DNA of 64,000 bases from Alloalcanivorax profundimaris. GTDB lineage: Bacteria > Pseudomonadota > Gammaproteobacteria > Pseudomonadales > Alcanivoracaceae. The stretch lies in the NCBI RefSeq assembly GCF_015265435.1, contig NZ_JABJWH010000001.1:62001-126000 (forward strand), written 5' to 3'. Shown piece after piece: positions 19,197 to 31,782 of this stretch. Each line of letters starts with the position of its first letter. Within the stretch, counting starts at the first letter, position 1. The notes under the pieces were generated by a model. That model had not been told where the DNA came from. It made no database searches and saw nothing but the letters and a program-made list of their open reading frames with translations. Both the position numbers and the translations under genes were made by a program.

Positions 19197-21451
19197 CGGT
19201 CCTCCCGGGGTGCCTGCACCTCCAGGGCCAGGCCGGCGGCCCGGGCCAGCTCGGCGAAGCCGGGGAAGCTGGTGGCCACGTTGGCGCAGTGGTGAATGGT
19301 GATCGGCGCCGAGGCGCGCAGGGCCGCCATGGCGAAGCTCATGGCGATGCGGTGGTCGCCGTGGGACTCCACTTGGCCGCCGCCGTAGGGGCCACCGACG
19401 ATGCGGATGCCGTCCTCGTACACTTCATGCTCCACGCCCAGGGTGGCCAGGCCATCGGCCATCACCTGGATGCGGTCGGATTCCTTCACGCGCAGCTCCT
19501 CGGCACCGCGCAGCACGGTTTCGCCCTCGGCGCAGGCGGCGGCGATGAACACCGCCGGCAGCTCGTCGATGGCCAGGGGCACCAGCTCCTCGGGGATCAC
19601 GATGCCCTTCAGCGGCGCGCTCTTCACGACCAGGTCCGCCACCGGCTCGCCGCCGGCATCCCGTTGATTTTCCAGGCGAATGTCCGCGCCCATCCGCTTC
19701 AGGATGTCGATCACGCCGGTGCGGGTGGGGTTCACGCCCACGTGGGGCAGGGTCACCTCGCCGCCCTCGGCGATGCTGGCGCCGACCAGGAAGAAGGCCG
19801 CCGAGGAGATGTCCGCCGGCACATCCAGCTGGCCACCGCGCAGGGCGCCGCCGCCGCTCAGGGTGGCGGTGGCGCCGTCCCGGCGCACCGGGTAGCCGAA
19901 GCCGTTGAGCATGCGCTCGGTGTGGTCCCGGGTGGGCGCCGGCTCGGTCACCGAGGTGTCGCCCTCGGCGTAGAGCCCGGCCAGCAGCACCGCGGACTTC
20001 ACCTGGGCGGAGGCCATCGGCAGGTCGTAGTGGATGCCCTTGAGGGCGGCGCCGCCCCGGATGCGCACCGGCGGCCGGCCGCCCTCCCCGGTTTCGATCA
20101 CCGCGCCCATTTCACGCAGCGGCCTGGCCACCCGCTCCATGGGCCGCTTGGACAGGGAGGCGTCGCCGGTGAGTTCGGTGTCGAACGCCTGGCCCGCCAG
20201 CAGGCCGGTGAGCAGGCGCATGGAGGTGCCGGAGTTGCCCATGTAGAGCGGCTTGCCGGGCGCCTTGAGGCCGTGCAGGCCGACGCCGTGCACCAGCACG
20301 CGGCCATTGTGCGGGCCTTCGATCACCACCCCCATGTCGCGGAACGCCTGCAGGGTGGCCAGGGCGTCCTCGCCTTCCAGGAAGCCGCCGATCTCGGTGC
20401 TGCCCTCGGCCAGGGAGGCCAGCATGATCGAACGGTGCGACATGGATTTGTCGCCGGGCACCCGCAGCCGGCCCTGGAGCCGGCCGCCGGGGGCCACGAC
20501 GAAGGTGGGATCGGAGTGCTGTGTCATGCCTGTCTCGTCGTCGGAATGCCGCGCGCGGGTATAGGAGGTGCGCGCGTTCATGGCCAGAAAATGGGCCCGG
20601 GCGCTGTTGGCCCGGGTCATGATGCCCATCAGGGCCTCGCTGTCATTGTCCTCGATGGCGCGCTGGAAGCGGTCGATGCCGTCGCGGAACAGCCCCAGGG
20701 CGTCGAGCACGGCGCCCCGGTTCTCGCGGAAGATGTCGTGCCACATCACCGGGTCGGAGCCAGCGATGCGGGTGAAATCCCGGAAACCGCCGGCGGCGTA
20801 GCGGAAAATCTCCGTGGAATCCCCCTGGCGGGCCAGGGTATCGACCAGGGAAAACGCCAGCAGATGCGGCAGATGGCTGGTCTCCGCCAGCACCTGGTCA
20901 TGGTGCTCCGGCGCCATGCTCAGCACCTCGGCACCGATCGCGGTCCACAGGGCACGCACCCGCCGGGCGGCGTCCGGGTCGGTGTCCGCCACCGGGGTGA
21001 GGATCACCCGGTGCCGGCGGTAGAGGTCCGCGTCGGCGGCCTCCACGCCGCTCTTCTCCTTGCCGGCGATGGGGTGGCCGGGCACGAAGCGGGCAAAGTG
21101 GGCGCCCAGGGCGCGGCGCGCCTGGTCGATCACCGCCGTTTTGACGCTGCCACCGTCGGTGATCAGGGCCCGGTCGCTCAGGCCCGGGGCCAGCTTGGTG
21201 AGCACCGTTTCCATGGCCGACACCGGCGTGGACACGAACACCAGGTCGGCGCCGCGCACCGCCAGCGCCAGGTCCTGGCTGCCCTCGTCGATCAGGCCCA
21301 GGGCCAGGCCCTGCTCCAGGGTGCGCGCCGAGCGCGCACCGGCCACCACGGTGCCCGCCAGCCCCTGGCGGCGCAGGGCGGCGGCGAAGGAGCCGCCAAT
21401 CAGGCCCAGGCCGATGATCGCTACCCGCCGGAACATGGGTTGCTCCGCCAT
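19193..21451 (-). CDS. bifunctional prephenate dehydrogenase / EPSP synthase
   Basis: A 752-residue fusion. The N-terminal ~300 residues are TyrA: Rossmann motif GLGLIGGS and the [10 protein letters not shown] active-site segment, oxidising prephenate or arogenate toward tyrosine. The C-terminal ~440 residues are Aro[21 protein letters not shown] and RVKESDR, making 5-enolpyruvylshikimate-3-phosphate. The same fusion is known in Pseudomonas. The start at 21451 overlaps the hisC stop by one base (TGATG). The gene sits in a minus-strand aromatic amino-acid operon (serC-pheA-hisC-tyrA/aroA-cmk). Confidence 0.96.
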   Translation of the reverse strand: MAEQPMFRRVAIIGLGLIGGSFAAALRRQGLAGTVVAGARSARTLEQGLALGLIDEGSQDLALAVRGADLVFVSTPVSAMETVLTKLAPGLSDRALITDGGSVKTAVIDQARRALGAHFARFVPGHPIAGKEKSGVEAADADLYRRHRVILTPVADTDPDAARRVRALWTAIGAEVLSMAPEHHDQVLAETSHLPHLLAFSLVDTLARQGDSTEIFRYAAGGFRDFTRIAGSDPVMWHDIFRENRGAVLDALGLFRDGIDRFQRAIEDNDSEALMGIMTRANSARAHFLAMNARTSYTRARHSDDETGMTQHSDPTFVVAPGGRLQGRLRVPGDKSMSHRSIMLASLAEGSTEIGGFLEGEDALATLQAFRDMGVVIEGPHNGRVLVHGVGLHGLKAPGKPLYMGNSGTSMRLLTGLLAGQAFDTELTGDASLSKRPMERVARPLREMGAVIETGEGGRPPVRIRGGAALKGIHYDLPMASAQVKSAVLLAGLYAEGDTSVTEPAPTRDHTERMLNGFGYPVRRDGATATLSGGGALRGGQLDVPADISSAAFFLVGASIAEGGEVTLPHVGVNPTRTGVIDILKRMGADIRLENQRDAGGEPVADLVVKSAPLKGIVIPEELVPLAIDELPAVFIAAACAEGETVLRGAEELRVKESDRIQVMADGLATLGVEHEVYEDGIRIVGGPYGGGQVESHGDHRIAMSFAMAALRASAPITIHHCANVATSFPGFAELARAAGLALEVQAPREDR

Positions 21452-22554
21452 CAGCGCGCCATGGCCCGGCCCAGGGCCTTGAGGAAGCGTTCGTTCTCGG
21501 GGGCGGTGCCGATGGTAACGCGCAGGTGGTTGGGCAGCCCGTAGCCGCCCAGGGGCCGCACGATCACGCCGTCGCGCAGCAGCGCTTCGTACACCGGCAG
21601 GGCGTCGCCGCCGCAATCAAAGGTGACGAAGTTGGCCACCGAGGGAATCCGCTCCAGGTTCAGCTCCGCCAGCCCCTCGGCCAACTGCGCCAGGCCGGCG
21701 GCGTTCTCGCCCTTGGAGTTCTCGATGTGGTCGTGGTCGTCCAGGGCGGCTTGAGCCGCCGCCAGGGCCGGGATGTTCACATTGAACGGCTGGCGCACCC
21801 GGTTGAGCACGTCCGCCACCTGGGGATGGGCCACGCCATAGCCCACCCGCAGGCCGGCCAGGCCGTGAATCTTGGAGAAGGTGCGCGTCACCACCAGGTT
21901 GGGATGGTCCCGCAGGCGGGTCAGGCCGTCCGGGTAGTGGCTTTCCTCCACGTACTCGAAGTAGGCCTCGTCGAGCACCACCAGTACCTCCTCCGGCACC
22001 CGCGCCAGGAAGGCGTCCAGGGCGTGGTCGTTGAACCAGGTGCCGGTGGGGTTGTTGGGGTTGGCCAGGAACACGATGCGGGTGCGCTCGGTGATGGCGT
22101 CCGCCATGGCGGCCAGGTCGTGGCCGTAAAGGTGGGACTCCACCCGCACCGGCGTGGCGGAACAGGCCAGGGTCACCAGCGGATAGACCGCGAAGGCGTA
22201 TTCGGAGAACACCACCTCGTCACCGGGCTGCAGGTAGGCCCGGGCCACCAGCTCCAGCACATCGTTGGAACCGTTGCCCAGCACCAGCCGGTCGGCATCC
22301 ACGCGCAGCCGCTCGGAGAGCGCCGCCTTGAGCTCGAAGCCGGCGCCGTCCGGGTACAGGTGCACTTGCTCCAGTGCCCGGCGGGCGGCGTCCAGGGCCT
22401 TGTGGCTGGGGCCCAGGGGGTTCTCGTTGCTGGCCAGCTTGATCACGTCGTGGATGCCCAGCTCGCGCTGCAGTTCCTCGATCGGCTTGCCGGGCTCGTA
22501 GGGTTTGAGCCGTTGCACGCCGGTATTGGCCAATTGGATGTAATCGCAGCTCAT
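21451..22554 (-). CDS. hisC: histidinol-phosphate aminotransferase
   Basis: A 367-residue PLP-dependent class I/II aminotransferase with the PLP Lys in TFSKIHGLAGLRVGY, substrate-binding GNGSNDVL and ANPNNPTG. Its place between pheA and tyrA suggests it may also act on aromatic keto acids, as proposed for hisC2 in Pseudomonas. AAGGA lies upstream of the ATG with good spacing. Confidence 0.94.
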   Translation of the reverse strand: MSCDYIQLANTGVQRLKPYEPGKPIEELQRELGIHDVIKLASNENPLGPSHKALDAARRALEQVHLYPDGAGFELKAALSERLRVDADRLVLGNGSNDVLELVARAYLQPGDEVVFSEYAFAVYPLVTLACSATPVRVESHLYGHDLAAMADAITERTRIVFLANPNNPTGTWFNDHALDAFLARVPEEVLVVLDEAYFEYVEESHYPDGLTRLRDHPNLVVTRTFSKIHGLAGLRVGYGVAHPQVADVLNRVRQPFNVNIPALAAAQAALDDHDHIENSKGENAAGLAQLAEGLAELNLERIPSVANFVTFDCGGDALPVYEALLRDGVIVRPLGGYGLPNHLRVTIGTAPENERFLKALGRAMAR

Positions 22555-22586
22555 GGTTTGTCCTTGTGCTCTGGTCGGGCGCCGTG

Positions 22587-22626
22587 ATCGCGGCTGAAGC
22601 CGCTCCTACAACGTAGGTTCGCCGCT
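22587..22626. repeat. REP arm with degenerate partner between pheA and hisC
   Basis: GCGGCTGAAGCCGCTCCTAC is intact. The second arm (GTAGGTTCGCCGC) has decayed and reaches the pheA stop codon. Confidence 0.65.
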
Positions 22627-23713
22627 ACAATACCGCTTTGGGGTAGGAGCCCAGCACCTTGATGGTGTTGCCGTCGGAATCCAGATCCTCCAGCACCCTG
22701 GTCAGGGCCGCGTCCTCCTTGTGACCTTCGCAGTCGATGAAGAACACATAGCTCCAGTTGGCGATGCGCGAGGGCCGGCTTTCCAGGCGGGTCAGGTTGA
22801 TGCCGCTGTCGCGGAACGGGCGCAGCAGATCGGACAGCAGCCCGGGCCGGTTCTTGCCGGACACCAGCAGGCTGGTCTTGTCGCGGCCGGAGGGCGGCGT
22901 GTCCTGGCGGCCGATGATCAGGAACCGGGTGGTGTTGTCCGGCCGGTCCTCGATGTTGACCTGCACTTTCTCCAGCTCGTACAGCTCGCAGGCCATGTCG
23001 CCGGCGATGGCCATGGCGTTCCACTCGTCACGCAGGCGCCGCGCCGCTTCCGCGTTGGAGCTCACCGCGATGCGCTCCACCGCCGGCATGTGGGCGTCCA
23101 GCCACTGGCGGCACTGGGCCAGGGTCTGCTGGTGGGAATAGATGCGCGTGACCTTGTCGCGGCGGGTGTGCGGGCCGGACAGCAGATGGTGGTGGATGCG
23201 CAGCTCCACTTCGCCGCAGATTTTCAGGTCCGAATTCATGAACGAATCCAGGGTGTGGTTGACCATGCCCTCGGTGGAGTTTTCCACCGGCACCACGCCG
23301 AAATGCACGGCGCCCGCCTCCACTTCCCGGAACACCTCGTCGATGGCGCCCAGGGGCACGCTCTCCACGGAGTGGCCGAAATGCTTGATCGCCGCCTGCT
23401 GGGTGAAGGTGCCCTCCGGGCCCAGGAACGCCACCCGCATGGGCTGTTCCAGAGCCAGGCACACGCTCATCACCTCGCGGAACAGGCGCGCCATGTCCTC
23501 GGCGTCGATGGGGCCGGTGTTGCGCTCCTTGATGCGGTGCAGCACCTGGGCCTCGCGCTCGGGCCGGTAGAACACCGGCGCCGGGTCCTCGGCGCGCTTC
23601 ACCTCGGCCACCTGGTGGGCCAGGTCGGCGCGCTCGTTGAGCAGGTTCTGGAGGCGCTGATCGAGGCTGTCGATGCGCTCGCGCAGGGTATCGAGGCTGG
23701 GTTTGTCGCTCAT
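22625..23713 (-). CDS. pheA: bifunctional chorismate mutase / prephenate dehydratase (P-protein)
   Basis: A 362-residue enzyme for phenylalanine synthesis. Residues ~1-90 form an AroQ chorismate mutase (LRERIDSLDQRLQNLLNERA). The dehydratase domain has FLGPEGTFTQQAA, NSTEGMVNHTLD and the TRF catalytic motif (DNTTRFLII). The C-terminal ACT domain has GLLSDLLRPF and ESRPSR, the Phe-binding feedback site. The start overlaps the serC stop (TGATG). Confidence 0.97.
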   Translation of the reverse strand: MSDKPSLDTLRERIDSLDQRLQNLLNERADLAHQVAEVKRAEDPAPVFYRPEREAQVLHRIKERNTGPIDAEDMARLFREVMSVCLALEQPMRVAFLGPEGTFTQQAAIKHFGHSVESVPLGAIDEVFREVEAGAVHFGVVPVENSTEGMVNHTLDSFMNSDLKICGEVELRIHHHLLSGPHTRRDKVTRIYSHQQTLAQCRQWLDAHMPAVERIAVSSNAEAARRLRDEWNAMAIAGDMACELYELEKVQVNIEDRPDNTTRFLIIGRQDTPPSGRDKTSLLVSGKNRPGLLSDLLRPFRDSGINLTRLESRPSRIANWSYVFFIDCEGHKEDAALTRVLEDLDSDGNTIKVLGSYPKAVL

Positions 23714-24788
23714 CAGGCTTTCCGTTTCTCGAAGTCCGACATGAACCCGATCAGGGCGTCCACCGCCGCTTCGGGCACCGCGTTGTAAATGCTGGCGCGC
23801 ATGCCGCCGACGCTGCGGTGACCCTTGAGATTGCGCAGGCCGGCGGCGTCCGCTTCGGCCAGGAAGTCCTTGTCCAGGGCGCTGTCGGCGAGCACGAAGG
23901 GCACGTTCATCCAGCTGCGCTGGGTGGGCCGCACCGGGTTGGCGTAGAAGTCGCTGGCGTCGATGTAATCGTACAGCTTGGCGGCCTTGCGGCGATTGAT
24001 CTCGCCCATGGCGGCCACCCCGCCCTGCTCCTTGAGCCATTCGAACACCAGCCCCGCCAGGTACCAGGCGAAGGTGGGCGGCGTGTTGTACATGGAGCCG
24101 TTGTCGGCGTGAATCTGGTAGTTGAGCATGGACGGCACCGTGGGGCCGGCGCGGCCCAACAGGTCCTTGCGTACGATCACCAGGGTCAGGCCCGCCGGGC
24201 CGATGTTCTTCTGGGCGCCGGCGTAGATCAGGCCGAAGCGGCTCACGTCCACCGGCCGCGACAGGATGGTGGAGCTCATGTCCGCCACCAGCGGCTTGTC
24301 CACCTCCGGCACGAAGTCGAATTCCAGGCCGCCGATGGTTTCGTTGGGGCAGTAATGCACGTAGGCGGCGTCGTCGGAGAGCCGCCATTCACTTTGCGCC
24401 GGCGCGTAGCTGAAGTTGGCGTCCTCGCTGGAGGCCGCCACGTTCACCTCGCAGAAGCGGCGCGCTTCCTTGATCGCCTTGGTGGACCACTGGCCGGTGT
24501 TCACGTAGTCCGCCTTGCCGGCGTCGCCGAGCAGGTTCAGCGGCACCATGGCGAACTGGGCGCTGGCGCCGCCCTGCAGGAACAGCACCGCGTAGTCGTC
24601 GGACAGGCCGAGCAGGTCGCGCAGGTCGCGCTCCGCCTTTTCGGCCATGTCCACGATCACCGAGTCGCGATGGCTCATTTCCATCACCGACATGCCGGTG
24701 CCCCGGTAGTCCAGCATTTCCTCCCGGGCCCGTTGCAGGACCGCCTCCGGCAGCGCCGCCGGACCGGCGCAGAAGTTGTACGCGCGGC

Positions 24789-24792
<4 letters not shown>
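23713..24792 (-). CDS. serC: phosphoserine aminotransferase
   Basis: A 359-residue PLP enzyme of serine and pyridoxine biosynthesis. The PLP Lys is in [11 protein letters not shown]; the N-terminus [15 protein letters not shown] and the C-terminal [10 protein letters not shown] are conserved. It overlaps gyrA by four bases, so the aromatic operon may be cotranscribed with gyrA. Confidence 0.97.
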
Positions 24793-27518
<2,726 letters not shown>

Positions 27519-27611
27519 GGCGTTCCTTTATATGGGTCCAGGGACAGTCCGGGAAAGCCCCGGATGATAGCACAGCGGCGGCTGGCCGGGCGATACGGAC
27601 GCCAAGCCGCC

Positions 27612-27782
27612 GGATACAGGATGCAGGATGCAGGGTACAGGCGCGTGGTCGGGTGGCGACGAGCCTCTGGCATCAGGCTCCGCGCTGCAAGGCCAAGTTC
27701 ACGACCAGCACGAACCCGCGGGCTCGGCGCCTCGGTCGGTACGGCTTCGTCCACGCCTGAATCCTGCATCCTGTATCCTGTA
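27612..27782. repeat. heptameric repeats as widely spaced inverted arms (GGATGCA type)
   Basis: This is the 310-bp gyrA-mtaD gap. Four 7-bp units (GGATACA, GGATGCA twice, GGGTACA) at 27612-27639 are matched by inverted units (TCCTGCA, TCCTGTA) at 27762-27782, about 120 bp away. No coding sequence is visible between the arms. Confidence 0.75.
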
Positions 27783-27794
27783 ACGCCGGACGGC

Positions 27795-27800
27795 TATACT
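27795..27800 (+). promoter_or_regulatory. candidate -10 box upstream of mtaD
   Basis: GGCTATACTCGCG contains TATACT 28 bases before the mtaD ATG and directly follows the heptameric repeat arm. The -35 region is not convincing. Confidence 0.35.
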
Positions 27801-27828
27801 CGCGACCTGACCGAACAGGGAGCTTTGC

Positions 27829-29175
27829 ATGACCGACAACCGCGCGGATCTGATCGTCCAGGCCCGTTGGGTGGCGCCGGTGGCGCCGGACACCGGGGCC
27901 CTGGCCGACCACGCCCTGGTAGTGCGCGACGGCGCCATCGTCGACCTGCTGCCCACCGCCCTGGCGGCGCAGAAATGGGTGGCCGACGACACCGTGACCC
28001 TGGACCGCCATCTGCTGATTCCCGGGCTCGTCAACGCCCACACCCACGCCGCCATGAACCTGTTCCGCGGCCTGGCCGACGACCTTCCCCTGATGACCTG
28101 GCTGGAGCAGCACATCTGGCCGGCCGAGGGGCGCTGGATCGGCGAACCCTTCGTGCGCGACGGCGCCCGGCTGGCGGCGGCGGAAATGATCCGCTCCGGC
28201 ACCACCTGCTTCGGAGACATGTACTTCTTCCCGGAAACCACCGCCCGGGTGGTCATGGAAGCAGGCCTGCGGGCGGCCCTGTTCGCCCCCATCCTGGACT
28301 TCCCCACGCCCATGGGCGACGGCCCGGACGACTACCTGCGCCTGACCACCCGCGCCGCCGATGCCTGGCGCCACGAACCGCGCATCACCATCGGTTTTGG
28401 CCCCCACGCGCCCTATACCGTGTCCGACGGCCCGCTGCGCCAGGTGCTCACCCTGGCCGAGGAACTGGACGCGCCGGTGATGATGCACGTGCACGAAACC
28501 GCCGGCGAGATCCACTCCGCCGTGGAAGCCAACGGCGAACGCCCCCTGGCCCGACTCAAGCAGCTGGGCCTGCTCAGCCCGCGCCTGATGGCGGTGCACA
28601 TGACCCAGCTGCTGGACGAGGAAATCCAGTGGGTGGCGGACACCGGCACTCAGGTGGTGCACTGCCCGGAATCCAACCTCAAGCTGGCCAGCGGCTTCTG
28701 CCCGGTGCAGCGCCTGCTGGACGCCGGCATCAACGTGGCCCTGGGCACCGACGGCGCGGCCAGCAACAATGACCTGGACATGATCGGCGAGACCCGCACC
28801 GCCGCCCTGCTCGCCAAGGGCGTGAGCCTGCGCGCGGACGCGGTGTCCGCCGACCAGGCCCTGCGCATGGCCACCCTCAACGGCGCCCGCGCACTGGGCC
28901 TGGAGCAGCACACCGGTTCACTGGAAATTGGCAAGCAGGCGGATATGGTCGCCGTGGACCTGGGCGCCCTGGAAACCCAGCCGGTCTACGACCCGGTGGC
29001 GCAGCTGGTGTACGCCGCCACCCGCGACCAGGTCACCCACAGCTGGGTGGCCGGCCGCTGCCTGATGCGTGAGCGCCAGTTGACCACGCTGAACGCCGCC
29101 CTGATCGCCAAGAACGCCGGCGAATGGCGGGACAAGATCGCCCAGGCCGATCACTCACCGGAGAATCAGCAATGA
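27829..29175 (+). CDS. mtaD: 5-methylthioadenosine/S-adenosylhomocysteine deaminase (TRZ/ATZ amidohydrolase)
   Basis: A 448-residue metal-dependent amidohydrolase. Metal ligands are HTHAA, HVHET (with the catalytic Glu region), HCPESN and [13 protein letters not shown]. In Pseudomonas the neighbour of ubiG-mupP is MtaD, which deaminates methylthioadenosine to methylthioinosine; the assignment rests on family and the conserved gene order gyrA / mtaD-ubiG-mupP-yciK. GGGAG precedes the ATG. The stop overlaps ubiG as ATGA. Confidence 0.87.
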   Translation: MTDNRADLIVQARWVAPVAPDTGALADHALVVRDGAIVDLLPTALAAQKWVADDTVTLDRHLLIPGLVNAHTHAAMNLFRGLADDLPLMTWLEQHIWPAEGRWIGEPFVRDGARLAAAEMIRSGTTCFGDMYFFPETTARVVMEAGLRAALFAPILDFPTPMGDGPDDYLRLTTRAADAWRHEPRITIGFGPHAPYTVSDGPLRQVLTLAEELDAPVMMHVHETAGEIHSAVEANGERPLARLKQLGLLSPRLMAVHMTQLLDEEIQWVADTGTQVVHCPESNLKLASGFCPVQRLLDAGINVALGTDGAASNNDLDMIGETRTAALLAKGVSLRADAVSADQALRMATLNGARALGLEQHTGSLEIGKQADMVAVDLGALETQPVYDPVAQLVYAATRDQVTHSWVAGRCLMRERQLTTLNAALIAKNAGEWRDKIAQADHSPENQQ

Positions 29176-29876
29176 GCCAAGCCAACGTCGACAGCGCCGA
29201 AATCGCCAAATTCAACGCCCTGGCGGAACGCTGGTGGGACCCGGAGTCCGAGTTCCGCCCGCTGCACGACATCAACCCGCTGCGGTTGAACTACATCGAC
29301 GAGCGCCTGGACCTGCCCGGCAAGAAAGTCATCGACATCGGCTGCGGTGGCGGCCTGCTCTCCGAGGGCATGGCCCGGCGCGGCGCCCGGGTCACCGGCA
29401 TCGACCTGGGCGAGGCGCCCCTGGCGGTGGCCCGGCTGCACGCCGAGCAGAGCGGCGTGGAGGTGGAATACCGCCAGGTGCCCGCCGAGGAGATCGCCGC
29501 CGAGCGGGCCGGCCAATACGACGCCGTCACCTGCCTGGAGATGCTCGAGCACGTGCCCGACCCGTCCTCGGTGATCCGCGCCTGCGCCACCCTGGTGAAA
29601 CCCGGCGGCCAGGTGTTCTTCAGCACCATCAACCGCAACCCGAAGGCGTTCCTGTTCGCCATCGTCGGCGCCGAGTACGTGCTGCGTCTGCTGCCCCGGG
29701 GCACCCACGAATACGCCAAGCTGATCCGCCCCTCGGAGCTGGCCGGCTGGGCCCGGGACGCCGCCCTGGAGGTGCGCGACACCACCGGCATGACCTACAA
29801 CCCGCTGGCCCAGGTCTACAAACTCAACCGGGATGTTTCCGTGAACTATCTGATGCACGCGGTGCGCCGTGCTTGA
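29172..29876 (+). CDS. ubiG: ubiquinone biosynthesis O-methyltransferase UbiG
   Basis: A 234-residue SAM-dependent enzyme performing both O-methylations in ubiquinone synthesis. It has [19 protein letters not shown] at the N-terminus, the SAM motif [16 protein letters not shown], and [12 protein letters not shown]. The ATG at 29172 overlaps the mtaD stop. Confidence 0.96.
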   Translation: MSQANVDSAEIAKFNALAERWWDPESEFRPLHDINPLRLNYIDERLDLPGKKVIDIGCGGGLLSEGMARRGARVTGIDLGEAPLAVARLHAEQSGVEVEYRQVPAEEIAAERAGQYDAVTCLEMLEHVPDPSSVIRACATLVKPGGQVFFSTINRNPKAFLFAIVGAEYVLRLLPRGTHEYAKLIRPSELAGWARDAALEVRDTTGMTYNPLAQVYKLNRDVSVNYLMHAVRRA

Positions 29877-30537
29877 GGCGGTTTTCTTCGATCTCGACGG
29901 CACCCTGGTGGACACCGCGCCGGACTTTTACGTAGTGCTCAACCAGGTGCTGGAGGCCCATGGCCACCCGCCGGTGAGCTACCAGGCGGTGCGCGCCACC
30001 GTCTCCAACGGCGCCCGCGCCCTCACCGAGCTGGGCTTCGGCCTGGCCCCCGGTGACGACGGCTTCGACCGGCGCCTGGACGATCTGCTGGAGGCCTACG
30101 GCCGGCGGCTGGACGTGGACACCCGGCTGTTCGAGGGCATGGCGGAATCCCTCGCCTGGCTGGAAAGCAACGACCTGCCCTGGGGCGTGGTCACCAACAA
30201 ACCGGAACGCTTCACCCGGCCGGTACTGGCCGGCCTGGGCCTGCTGGAGCGGGCCGTGGCGGTGATCTGCCCGGACCAGGTGGCCGAGCGCAAGCCGCAC
30301 CCGGAGGGCCTGCTCAAGGCGGCGGCCACCGCCAACGCCAACCCGGTGCACTGCCTGTACGTGGGCGACCACCTGCGTGACATCCAGGCCGGACTCAATG
30401 CGAAAATGGTCACCGCCACCGCTGCCTTCGGCTACGTGGACGCGGACGACAACCCGCGCGCCTGGCCGGCGGACCACTATCTGGAACGGGGCGAGGACCT
30501 GCCCGCCCTGCTGCGCAGTCTCAATCAGGACGACTAA
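29869..30537 (+). CDS. mupP: N-acetylmuramic acid 6-phosphate phosphatase MupP (HAD family)
   Basis: A 222-residue HAD phosphatase with the catalytic DLDGT motif (Asp8, Asp10) and the [10 protein letters not shown] motif IV. It would be annotated as phosphoglycolate phosphatase by similarity alone, but its position between ubiG and yciK matches Pseudomonas mupP, a peptidoglycan-recycling enzyme. The start is GTG at 29869, overlapping the end of ubiG by eight bases. Confidence 0.85.
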   Translation: MLEAVFFDLDGTLVDTAPDFYVVLNQVLEAHGHPPVSYQAVRATVSNGARALTELGFGLAPGDDGFDRRLDDLLEAYGRRLDVDTRLFEGMAESLAWLESNDLPWGVVTNKPERFTRPVLAGLGLLERAVAVICPDQVAERKPHPEGLLKAAATANANPVHCLYVGDHLRDIQAGLNAKMVTATAAFGYVDADDNPRAWPADHYLERGEDLPALLRSLNQDD

Positions 30538-30540
30538 GGC

Positions 30541-31314
30541 ATGGACATCAAGGCAATCAACGACCGCGCCGTCAGCTACCAATGCACGGTGGACACCTTC
30601 AAGGACCGCATCATCCTGGTCACCGGCGCCGGCGCCGGCATCGGTCGCGCCGTGGCCCTGGCCCTGGCCGCCCATGGCGCCACCGTGATCCTGCTGGGCC
30701 GTACCCAGGCCAAGCTGGAAGCGGTCTACGACGAGATCAAGGCCGCCGGCGGCCCGGAACCGGCCCTGGCGCCGGTCAACCTGGAAGTGGCCCGCCCGGA
30801 GGACTACCGGGAACTGGCCACCCTGTTCGACAAGGAATTCGGGCGTCTCGACGGCGTGCTGCACAATGCCTCGGTGCTCGGCGACGTCACTCCCCTGGAC
30901 CGCTACGGCGCCGACACCTGGGAATCGGTGATGCGCGTCAACGTCAACGCCGCCTTCCACCTCACCCAGGCGCTGCTGCCGCTGCTGCGCAACAGCGAGG
31001 ACGGCCGCATCCTGTTCACCTCGTCCAGCGTGGGCCGGCGCGGCCGCGCCTTCTGGGGCGCCTATGCCGCCTCCAAGGCGGCCACCGAGAACCTGGCGCA
31101 GACCCTGGCCGACGAGCTGGAGAACATCAGCCCGATCCGCACCAACACCCTGAACCCGGGCGCCACCCGCACCGACATGCGCGCCCTCGCCTACCCCGGC
31201 GAGGACCCGGCCACCCTGAAGGCGCCGGAGGAGATCGTCGCGCCCTACCTGTTCCTGCTCGGGCCGGACAGCCGCGACGTCAACGGCGTGTCCCTGGACG
31301 CCCAACCGAAATAA
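30541..31314 (+). CDS. yciK: YciK family short-chain oxidoreductase
   Basis: A 257-residue SDR with TGAGAGIGRAVAL for NAD(P) binding, HNASVLGD, and the catalytic Ser and YAASK (Tyr-x-x-x-Lys). The substrate is unknown. It follows mupP by three bases, ending the mtaD-ubiG-mupP-yciK operon. Confidence 0.93.
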   Translation: MDIKAINDRAVSYQCTVDTFKDRIILVTGAGAGIGRAVALALAAHGATVILLGRTQAKLEAVYDEIKAAGGPEPALAPVNLEVARPEDYRELATLFDKEFGRLDGVLHNASVLGDVTPLDRYGADTWESVMRVNVNAAFHLTQALLPLLRNSEDGRILFTSSSVGRRGRAFWGAYAASKAATENLAQTLADELENISPIRTNTLNPGATRTDMRALAYPGEDPATLKAPEEIVAPYLFLLGPDSRDVNGVSLDAQPK

Positions 31315-31330
31315 CCGCTGTCCCTGATTT

Positions 31331-31353
31331 GTAGGAGCGGCTTCAGCCGCGAT
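31331..31353. repeat. single REP arm
   Basis: GTAGGAGCGGCTTCAGCCGC with no second arm; it merges into the heptameric tandem array that follows. Confidence 0.65.
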
Positions 31354-31357
31354 GGCG

Positions 31358-31406
31358 CTGCAAGCTGCAAGCTGCAAGCTGCAAGCTGCAAGCTGCAAGC
31401 TGCAAG
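31358..31406. repeat. tandem heptamer array, seven copies of CTGCAAG
   Basis: Seven uninterrupted perfect copies of CTGCAAG (49 bp) directly after a REP arm, in the 468-bp gap between yciK and SBP-A. No convincing coding sequence was seen in this gap. Confidence 0.9.
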
Positions 31407-31446
31407 CCAGGACATGATGGCGGGGAGGCCGTGCCTGTCAAAAATA

Positions 31447-31608
31447 GTTGCAAGTTACAAGTTGCAAGTTGAAGGGGGGAGCCGAGCGGCTTTCCCGTGG
31501 CCTGCGGCCGGGAATGGCTTTTGCGGGTCGAATTCTCTTAAGCGCGCGCAGGGCCTTCAGGCCTCGCCGACCCCGCCCCTTTCAACTTGCAACTTGCAAC
31601 TTGCAACT
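31447..31608. repeat. heptameric repeats as inverted arms (GTTGCAA type)
   Basis: GTTGCAA, GTTACAA and GTTGCAA units at 31447-31473 are inverted as CAACTTG units at 31583-31608. About 110 bp of non-coding DNA separates the arms. This is the second heptamer element in the same gap. Confidence 0.8.
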
Positions 31609-31782
31609 GGCGCCTCGCCAACGGCACGGCCCTTCCTCCAGCACGGCCCGCTTCTAGCTTAACCTTCGTGGCGCCCCCGTTGACCCCGGCGCCATCCGCC
31701 CCCGTCAAGCCGGTATCTTCACGCCCGGCCCACCGTGTTTAACTCGCTTAAAACCCCTCTAAAAACAAAAGCAGGGATTGTT

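Noticed and set aside
31358-31608. CRISPR-like array
   Set aside because: Units are 7 bp and contiguous or inverted, with no 28-37-bp repeats, regular spacers or cas genes.
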